Of a stretch of DNA of 64,000 bases, positions 58,527 through 64,000 are shown in pieces. The stretch is from Eutrophocola sp964503965 (GTDB lineage: Bacteria > Pseudomonadota > Gammaproteobacteria > Pseudomonadales > Pseudohongiellaceae). Both the position numbers and the translations under genes were made by a program. The stretch spans positions 186,001-250,000 of the forward strand of contig CAZDCK010000001.1 of the NCBI GenBank assembly GCA_964503965.1. Direction: 5' to 3'. Position 1 is the stretch's first letter, and each line of letters starts with the position of its first letter. Below the pieces are notes generated by a model. That model was given only the letters and a program-made list of their open reading frames with translations, searched no databases and had not been told where the DNA came from.

Positions 58527-60341
58527 ATGAGCAGAACATTTATCCCCTCAACGTCCTTACCATCCACACTGCTTGCGGCGTCTCTTGCTGTCTTGCTGGT
58601 TTCATGTGCCTCGACACCAGAAGATGCCGGGTCCCAAACAGACACAATGACTCTACCGCCGCCACGTATGGCGTCGGAAACTGACCCCTCTTCAGATTCA
58701 GACGCCCAGGCCCTGCCGCCGGCAGAAGAAATAGCGTACGGCAGCTTTTCTGAAGATGTCCTCACCCGGGTCATCATTGCAGAAATGGCAGGTCAGCGTG
58801 GCTATAACCAGAAAGCACTGAGCGATTATCTGGCCCTAGCCCGCGAGACCAATGACCTGGGTATCATCAAGAGGGCTTCGCGTATTGCCTCTTTCCTGCG
58901 TGACGTTCAGGCCGCCATCGAAATGGGTAACCTCTGGCTTACCAGGGAGCCCGAATCCCAGGAAGCCCTTCGAACCCTGACTTTCCAGATGGTGACGCTG
59001 GGTCGCTACCGGGAAGCACTTGGCCATATGACGAAATTGGTCGCCCTTGGCCAGGACGTTGATTTCAGGCTGATAACCAATCGTACCGCCGTGGATAACA
59101 ATGCCGGTCTTGTGATCGACACACTTATCTCGGATTTCGAAAATCTTCTGGCCAGCTACCCGGACAACCAGTCTTTACAGCTGGCCCTGGCACACCTCTA
59201 TCACCAGAACGACCAGGTGGAAGCTTCATATACCCAGGTCAGGTCACTGGCCAAAGAGATGGAAAACAACCCGGAAGTGGTTATTCTCGAAGTTGAATTA
59301 CTGGAACAGATGGGGGAGCCGGATAAAGCCCGTCGACGCCTGCAACAGGCCCTGCGCAACAATGAGAATCACAAACAGCTGCGCTTCCAGTATGCCCGAA
59401 AACTGGTGGATGAAGAGCGCTACAGGGATGCACGGGACCAGTTTGAAATCATCGTCGAGCAGGACCCTGAAGACTATGACATGCTCTACTCTCTTGCCCT
59501 GCTCAGCATGGAAATCAACATGCTTAGTGAAGCACGATCCTACTTCCAGCGCCTGGTGGACAATGCCCAGCGCCTGGATGATGCGCATTACTATCTTGGA
59601 TTTATCAATGCCCAGGAAAACAAACCCGATGAGGCCATTAATCATTTTTTCAATGTGAATTCCGGAGGCAACTTCCTGCAGGCCCAGCGCAGCCTGACCG
59701 AACTCATGATTCGGGCCGGGCGTTACAATGAAGTCAAATCCCGCCTGCAAAACATCCGCTTCAGAAATCCTGACTACAACATTGCCCTGCTTACCATGGA
59801 AGCCAACGTGCTCATGGATGAAGGATTTATGACGGAAGCCGGTACAGTTCTCAACAATGCGGTTGGCGCCTTTCCCAACAACCTGCAATTACTGTTTCTG
59901 CGGTCCATCTATAACCAGGAAACGAACGACCTTGAACAAATGGAAGATGACCTGCGCAGAATCATCCAGCTAAACCCCAACAACCCGGTTGCCTACAATA
60001 CACTCGGTTATTTCCTCGCCGACAGTACCAATCGCTATGATGAAGCCTACAACCTCATCACGCGGGCAATAGAACTGGCCCCTAATGATCCTGCCATAAT
60101 CGACAGCCTTGGCTGGGTCCAGTATCGACTGGGCCGTTTCGACGATGCCAGGGAAAATCTGGAAAAAGCCTACGAGTTGTTCCCTGATCACGAAGTCGCG
60201 GCACATCTGGGCGAAGTACTCTGGGTAATGGGTGATCGTTCCGGCGCCAGGAAAATCTGGCGGGAAGGACTGGACTCCCAGCCTGGCAGTGAATATATCC
60301 GCAGTACCATGGAGCGGCTCACTTCTGATCCAAGCAGCTGA
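58527..60341 (+). CDS. TPR repeat lipoprotein
   Basis: Lipoprotein of 604 residues, lipobox VSCAS with Cys24, then a Pro/Ser/Asp-rich linker and about ten tetratricopeptide repeats (about 75-600); the last ones, NPNNPVAYNTLGYFLAD and APNDPAIIDSLGWVQYRLG, fit the consensus best. An equivalent gene stands between hemA and lolB in Pseudomonas. It is probably an outer-membrane scaffold. The frame is open to 58104 across the hemA 5' end, but the signal peptide requires the ATG at 58527. No ribosome site precedes it. Confidence 0.88.
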   Translation: MSRTFIPSTSLPSTLLAASLAVLLVSCASTPEDAGSQTDTMTLPPPRMASETDPSSDSDAQALPPAEEIAYGSFSEDVLTRVIIAEMAGQRGYNQKALSDYLALARETNDLGIIKRASRIASFLRDVQAAIEMGNLWLTREPESQEALRTLTFQMVTLGRYREALGHMTKLVALGQDVDFRLITNRTAVDNNAGLVIDTLISDFENLLASYPDNQSLQLALAHLYHQNDQVEASYTQVRSLAKEMENNPEVVILEVELLEQMGEPDKARRRLQQALRNNENHKQLRFQYARKLVDEERYRDARDQFEIIVEQDPEDYDMLYSLALLSMEINMLSEARSYFQRLVDNAQRLDDAHYYLGFINAQENKPDEAINHFFNVNSGGNFLQAQRSLTELMIRAGRYNEVKSRLQNIRFRNPDYNIALLTMEANVLMDEGFMTEAGTVLNNAVGAFPNNLQLLFLRSIYNQETNDLEQMEDDLRRIIQLNPNNPVAYNTLGYFLADSTNRYDEAYNLITRAIELAPNDPAIIDSLGWVQYRLGRFDDARENLEKAYELFPDHEVAAHLGEVLWVMGDRSGARKIWREGLDSQPGSEYIRSTMERLTSDPSS

Positions 60342-60972
60342 CTATTTCCCAACATGCTCCTTCCGTCTTCTTGTGCCGTTTTTCCTGGTACTGGGCCTTG
60401 GCGCCTGTAGCAACCTGTCACCGGTTTCGGGCCCTGAGCCTGTCCCTGGTTACCAGCAGGACCTGCTGCAACTGGAGCAATGGTCATTGCGCGGCCGTCT
60501 CAATATCCGCGACACAGACCGTGCTGAGACAATCAATATCAGCTGGGATCAATCCGGCTCAACCTATGACATAAACCTGAGCGGTACCCTGGGCCTGGGT
60601 GCTGTACATATCAAAGGATCAGATGCAGGCGTTCTGGTGGAAAAGGGCCGTGAACCACCGCTGATGGCTGACAGTCTGGAGGCACTCGGCAATGAACTCC
60701 TTGGCTATGCCTTTCCTGCCAGGGAACTGCTTTACTGGATTCGTGCCCTGCCGGCACCCGATAACCGGCCAGAGATAAGCCTGAATCCCCAGGGACTTAC
60801 AGCCACGCTGTCCCAGGCGGATGCGTCCGGACGGCACTGGGAAATGCAGTATGACCGCTATACCACAGTAGAGGGTTATATCCTGCCGGGAAGAATCCGC
60901 CTGGAGCAAGCGCCCTATCGACTGACGTTCCTGATCTCGGACTGGCAGAACCTCACCCAGGAGGCTCCGTGA
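60232..60972 (+). CDS. lolB: Outer-membrane lipoprotein receptor LolB
   Basis: Receives lipoproteins from LolA and inserts them in the outer membrane. Lipobox LGAC (Cys59 of the longest frame) and the LolB beta fold: WSLRGRLNIRDTDRAETINISWDQ-type first strands, LSGTLGLGAVHI and ALPAPDN. The coordinates use the only in-frame ATG, inside the TPR gene, but that would make a 58-residue signal region. A later rare start (CTG 60325 or ATC 60328, with GGAG at 60311, or GTG 60373) is more likely. It overlaps ispE by 4 bases. Confidence 0.85.
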   Translation: MIVPAPGKSGGKDWTPSLAVNISAVPWSGSLLIQAADYFPTCSFRLLVPFFLVLGLGACSNLSPVSGPEPVPGYQQDLLQLEQWSLRGRLNIRDTDRAETINISWDQSGSTYDINLSGTLGLGAVHIKGSDAGVLVEKGREPPLMADSLEALGNELLGYAFPARELLYWIRALPAPDNRPEISLNPQGLTATLSQADASGRHWEMQYDRYTTVEGYILPGRIRLEQAPYRLTFLISDWQNLTQEAP

Positions 60973-61853
60973 ATACCCTGGAACTGCCGGCCCCGGCCAA
61001 ACTCAACCTCTTCCTGCATATTACCGGTCGCCGGGCCGATGGCTATCATGATCTGCAAACGGTTTTCCAGATTCTTGATCGATGCGACACTCTTGAATTC
61101 TCACGGCTGGAATACACTGGAATACGTTTTACCTGCAGCGATCCGGCCCTGCAGGCCGATGACAACCTGGTTTTGCGTGCCGCCCGGCTCCTGGAAGAGG
61201 AATTACGACCAAAGCGGGGCGCCCTTATACATCTGGAAAAAATTCTCCCCATGGGAGGCGGTGTTGGTGGTGGCAGCTCAGATGCAGCCACTACGCTGGT
61301 CGGCCTGAATTCACTCTGGAACGGCGACCTGACGATCGAGGAACTGGCCAGACTGGGGCTTGCCCTGGGCGCCGATGTACCAGTCTTCATAAAGGGTTTC
61401 TCGGCCTGGGCCGAGGGCGTGGGTGAAAACCTGCAAGTGATTGATTTACCGGAGCGTTGGTATCTGGTTCTGACCCCCGATTGCCATGTCTCTACAGGAG
61501 AAGTTTTTTCCCATCCGGAATTGACAAGGAACACTCTCCCCATCAAAATAGCCGCCTTTCCGTTTTCGGGCAGTAAAAATGACTGCGAAATGCTGGTCAG
61601 CAGCCTTTATTTACCAGTAAGAAGGGCACTGAACTGGTTGTCCGGCTTTGGTGAAGCACGCATGACTGGCACCGGAGCCAGTGTTTTCGCGGCTTTCGAG
61701 ACGGAAGCAGAAGCACAACAGGTGTTGGCACAAGCAGAATTACTGAACGAAGCGGATACAGGGCCAGGCAATGTATCCGCTTTTGTCGCAAAAGGAGTGA
61801 ATGAATCTCCCCTTCACCCAGCTTTGCGCAAGGTTTGTCAAAACCTCGTGTAA
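60969..61853 (+). CDS. ispE: 4-diphosphocytidyl-2-C-methyl-D-erythritol kinase
   Basis: GHMP kinase of the MEP isoprenoid pathway, 294 residues. The substrate motif PAPAKLNLFLHITGRRADGYH (about 7-27, read in two parts: PAPAKLNLFLHI and RRADGYH) and the ATP loop PMGGGVGGGSSDAATTL (about 94-110) are diagnostic; GTGASVFAAF lies near 234. The start is GTG within the lolB stop (GTGA), so translation is coupled. tRNA-Gln and prs follow. Confidence 0.96.
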   Translation: MNTLELPAPAKLNLFLHITGRRADGYHDLQTVFQILDRCDTLEFSRLEYTGIRFTCSDPALQADDNLVLRAARLLEEELRPKRGALIHLEKILPMGGGVGGGSSDAATTLVGLNSLWNGDLTIEELARLGLALGADVPVFIKGFSAWAEGVGENLQVIDLPERWYLVLTPDCHVSTGEVFSHPELTRNTLPIKIAAFPFSGSKNDCEMLVSSLYLPVRRALNWLSGFGEARMTGTGASVFAAFETEAEAQQVLAQAELLNEADTGPGNVSAFVAKGVNESPLHPALRKVCQNLV

Positions 61854-61868
61854 CGATTTTTCAGTTTA

Positions 61869-62045
61869 AGCGACAGCAGGTTTTTCGCTGGCGACAAGTG
61901 GCAAGGTTAACAGACACAAGGTTTTGTTTTCTCTTTCCAGACATGATTTTGGTTTTAGCGACAGCAGACTTTTCGGTTGTCGAAAAGTGGCAAGGTTAAC
62001 AGGCACAAGGTTTTGTTTTCTCTTTCCAGACATGATTTTGGTTTT
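61869..62045 (+). repeat. Two tandem ~88-bp repeats containing degraded tRNA-Gln 5' halves
   Basis: Unit 1 (61869-61956) and unit 2 (61957-62045) both begin AGCGACAGCAG and end GACATGATTTTGGTTTT, and are about 90% identical. A third AGCGACAGCAG at 62046 leads straight into the intact tRNA-Gln. Inside each unit a stretch such as GTCGAAAAGTGGCAAGG...CACAAGGTTTTG mirrors the D arm and anticodon arm of tRNA-Gln (GTCGCCAAGTGGTAAGGCACAAGGTTTTGAT), with a short insertion and no T arm. Confidence 0.85.
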
Positions 62046-62063
62046 AGCGACAGCAGAATTAAT

Positions 62064-62138
62064 TGGGGTGTCGCCAAGTGGTAAGGCACAAGGTTTTGAT
62101 CCTTGCATGCGGAGGTTCGAATCCTCCCACCCCAGCCA
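62064..62138 (+). tRNA. tRNA-Gln (anticodon TTG)
   Basis: 75 bases with CCA encoded. The acceptor stem pairs TGGGGTG with CACCCCA; the anticodon arm CAAGG-TTTTGAT-CCTTG gives anticodon TTG; the T arm is GGAGG-TTCGAAT-CCTCC; discriminator base G. Located between ispE and prs as in Pseudomonas and other gammaproteobacteria. Confidence 0.97.
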
Positions 62139-62210
62139 TATTTTTATAGGCCTGAGACACTGTATAAACAAGTCCGATCAAGTAATAAAGCGAGATCCAG
62201 GAATAGAGCT

Positions 62211-63161
62211 ATGCCTAACAACCTGATGGTATTCAGCGGGAACGCCAACCCCGAACTGGCGGATAAAGTCTGTAAATGGCTGGGCGTCCCTCTGGGTCGG
62301 GCAGAAGTACAGAAATTCAGTGATGGCGAAATCAGCGTGGAGCTGAATGAGAATGTTCGCGGCCAGGATGTCTTTATCATCCAGCCAACCTGCTCACCCA
62401 CCAATAGTAATCTCATGGAACTGCTATTGATGGCCGATGCTCTCCATCGCTCTTCTGCTAACCGTATTACCGCTGTCATCCCCTATTTCGGCTATGCCCG
62501 CCAGGATCGCCGTGTACGCTCAGCCCGCGTGCCAATCAGCGCCAAGGTAGTCGCCGACATGATTACCGCCGTTGGTGTGGATCGCGTACTGACTGTCGAT
62601 CTGCATGCTGAACAGATACAGGGCTTCTTCCGCGTTCCAGTTGATAACGTCTATGCCTCACCCGTCCTTGTGGATGAAGTGATTCGAAACAATTACAAGG
62701 ACCTGATGGTTGTCTCACCGGATATTGGCGGTGTGGTCAGGGCCAGGGCCTTCGCCAAGCAACTGGATATCGATCTGGCCATCATCGACAAACGTCGTCC
62801 TAAGGCCAACGAATCCCAGGTCATGCACCTGATCGGTGAAGTAAAAGACCGCACGTGTCTTATCGTTGACGACATGGTCGATACTGCTGGCACATTATGT
62901 AAAGCCGCAGATGCACTGAAAGCACAAGGTGCCAAAAAGGTCATTGCCTACTGTACTCACCCGATCCTGTCGGGCAATGCCATGGACAATATCAATAATT
63001 CCTCCCTGGACACACTGGTAGTCACCGACACTATTCCGCTGTCCGAGGAAGCAAGGAAATGCAAGAAGATACGCCAGCTCACCATGGGTAAATTCCTGGG
63101 GGAGTCCATCAGGCGTGTCAGCAATGAAGAATCTGTGAGTGCCATGTTTGACAACACCTAG
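62211..63161 (+). CDS. prs: Ribose-phosphate pyrophosphokinase
   Basis: Makes PRPP from ribose 5-phosphate and ATP for nucleotide, His and Trp synthesis. 316 residues from the ATG at 62211, which has AGGA about 10 bases before; the longer frame begins inside the tRNA gene. The flexible loop YARQDRRVRSARVPISAK (about 96-113) and the PRPP-binding LIVDDMVDTAGT (about 217-228) are present. It lies downstream of tRNA-Gln and is followed by a terminator. Confidence 0.97.
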   Translation: MPNNLMVFSGNANPELADKVCKWLGVPLGRAEVQKFSDGEISVELNENVRGQDVFIIQPTCSPTNSNLMELLLMADALHRSSANRITAVIPYFGYARQDRRVRSARVPISAKVVADMITAVGVDRVLTVDLHAEQIQGFFRVPVDNVYASPVLVDEVIRNNYKDLMVVSPDIGGVVRARAFAKQLDIDLAIIDKRRPKANESQVMHLIGEVKDRTCLIVDDMVDTAGTLCKAADALKAQGAKKVIAYCTHPILSGNAMDNINNSSLDTLVVTDTIPLSEEARKCKKIRQLTMGKFLGESIRRVSNEESVSAMFDNT

Positions 63162-63191
63162 GTGTTAAAACAGGCGCAGCAGTGCAAGAGT

Positions 63192-63230
63192 TCCCCGGAT
63201 ACTGGTCGCAAGTTTTCGGGGATATTTTTT
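63192..63230 (+). terminator. Probable terminator after prs
   Basis: TCCCCG (63192-63197) pairs with CGGGGA (63217-63222), followed by seven T residues from 63225. The 19-base loop is long, so the structure is moderately convincing. Confidence 0.55.
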
Positions 63231-63327
63231 TAATAGCAACTTATAGCGGTAACAAGCGAAGCAGGAAGACGCCTGGTTTTCAAGAGCCGGCCGCCCTCCC
63301 AAATCGTTAATCCGCGAGGATTACATT

Positions 63328-64000
63328 ATGTCAAAACAAGAATTCATCCTGGAAGCCAAATCCAGATCAGATGTGGGGAAAGGTGCGAGCCGCCGCCTGC
63401 GTCGTCTCGAAGGCGAGCTTCCTGCCATCGTTTACGGTGCCGGCAAAGATCCCGTTAGCATCACATTACGCCACGATGACCTGTTTCATTCTCTGGAGAA
63501 TGAAGCATTCTTCTCGTCCATCCTTGATCTGGTCATTGATGGCAAGAAAGAAAGCGTTGTACTGAAAGACCTTCAGCGTCACCCGGCCAAGCAGTTGCTT
63601 ATCCACGCTGACTTTCTTCGCGTGCGTTCAGACGTTGCCCTGACAGTAAATGTCCCGCTCCACTTCATCAACGAAGAAAAGTGTGTGGGTGTGAAGCTGG
63701 AAAATGGACAGATCATCACCTCCATGAACGAACTGCAGGTTAGCTGTCTGCCAAAAGACCTGCCCGAGTACATCGAAGTGGACATGCTGGACATCCATGT
63801 AGGTGACATCATCCATATCTCCGATCTGAAACTGCCTGAAGGCGTAACCAGCGTTGAGCTATCACATGGAGAAGAAAACGACCACGCTGTCGTTTCTGTT
63901 TCCGAGATTCGTGAGCGTTCCGTTGAGGTGCCTGAAGCTGCTGATGAAGCTGGTGAAGGCGATAGCGGTGCTGATGATACTTCAGGTGACGAAGACGCCA
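63328..64000 (+). CDS. rplY: 50S ribosomal protein L25/Ctc (3' end outside window)
   Basis: 5S rRNA-binding protein of the long Ctc type; 224 residues are visible with no stop by the window edge. The N-terminal L25 domain has KGASRRLRRLEGELPAIVYG (about 18-37); the C-terminal TL5-like domain follows from about residue 95, with PLPEYIEVD-like LPEYIEVDMLDIHVGD. The visible end (about 190 onward) is a low-complexity Glu/Asp/Ala/Gly tail. Start has GAGGA about 8 bases upstream. prs-rplY order is common in gammaproteobacteria. Confidence 0.95.
   Translation, partial: MSKQEFILEAKSRSDVGKGASRRLRRLEGELPAIVYGAGKDPVSITLRHDDLFHSLENEAFFSSILDLVIDGKKESVVLKDLQRHPAKQLLIHADFLRVRSDVALTVNVPLHFINEEKCVGVKLENGQIITSMNELQVSCLPKDLPEYIEVDMLDIHVGDIIHISDLKLPEGVTSVELSHGEENDHAVVSVSEIRERSVEVPEAADEAGEGDSGADDTSGDEDA

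Noticed and set aside
61866..62171. Minus-strand 101-codon frame opposite the tRNA-Gln repeats
   Set aside because: It is antisense to tRNA-Gln and to the tandem repeats; the GWEDSNLRMQ-type start is a familiar spurious translation of antisense tRNA.
1..64000. CRISPR arrays, insertion sequences, prophage genes, toxin-antitoxin pairs
   Set aside because: I looked for regularly spaced repeats, transposase motifs and integrase genes and found none.

Overview
The window looks like a chromosomal housekeeping segment of a gammaproteobacterium related to Pseudomonas, most probably a marine member of the broader Pseudomonadales/Cellvibrionales group. Three blocks keep a gene order that I recall from Pseudomonas aeruginosa: (i) PP0621-type gene, pilS, pilR ... 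ispH, fkpB, lspA, ribF, murJ, rpsT, and then proB, obgE, rpmA, rplU, ispB; (ii) mreD, mreC, mreB divergent from gatC, gatA, gatB; (iii) moeB, prmC, prfA, hemA divergent from a TPR lipoprotein gene, lolB, ispE, tRNA-Gln, prs, rplY. The base composition looks near 50% GC throughout. No insertion sequence, prophage, CRISPR array or rRNA gene was seen.

Layout. 1-2.7 kb: end of a PhoH-family ATPase gene, then xdhC-mocA (insertion and maturation of molybdenum cofactor for a molybdenum hydroxylase). 2.9-5.9 kb: PiT-like phosphate transporter and an adrenodoxin-type ferredoxin with its FAD reductase. 6-8.9 kb: glutathione-dependent formaldehyde oxidation (adhC, fghA) and an omega-amidase-like nitrilase. 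9-15.7 kb: 5'-3' exonuclease, Bcr/CflA-type exporter, DUF4124 protein, two-subunit Na+/solute symporter, NAD synthetase. 15.8-24.3 kb: pilSR, isoprenoid/lipoprotein/flavin/lipid II genes and rpsT. 24.4-28.3 kb: accessory island of exported proteins of unknown role (DUF6152 protein, two paralogous secreted proteins flanking a metallo-beta-lactamase-fold hydrolase, haem-type DUF3365 protein). 28.4-32.8 kb: proB, obgE, L27, L21, ispB. 32.7-43.9 kb: second accessory stretch (lipase-like protein, MOSC protein, two unknown exported proteins, two PepSY membrane proteins around a frameshifted methyltransferase, YeiH-type transporter, PQQ dehydrogenase with fused cytochrome c). 44-50.5 kb: mreDCB, gatCAB, PA4642-like gene. 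50.5-54.7 kb: rhlB, small zinc-ribbon and lipoprotein genes, yceI-like gene, hsp20 with a heat-shock promoter, moeB. 55-64 kb: prmC, prfA, hemA, TPR lipoprotein, lolB, ispE, tRNA-Gln, prs and the start of rplY.

The most interesting items are: two ~88-bp tandem repeats carrying decayed tRNA-Gln 5' halves just upstream of the intact tRNA-Gln; the secreted 'LRRNGV' paralogue/MBL module at 25-27.6 kb, my best candidate for an undescribed system; loss of ileS from the otherwise conserved ribF-ileS-lspA order and of the minor pilin genes between pilR and ispH; a probable ATT start codon for mreC; a one-base frameshift in a methyltransferase gene; and a lipase-like gene whose frame runs 175 bp antisense into ispB. 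All functional calls come from reading the translated sequence and from remembered family motifs; no database search was run.
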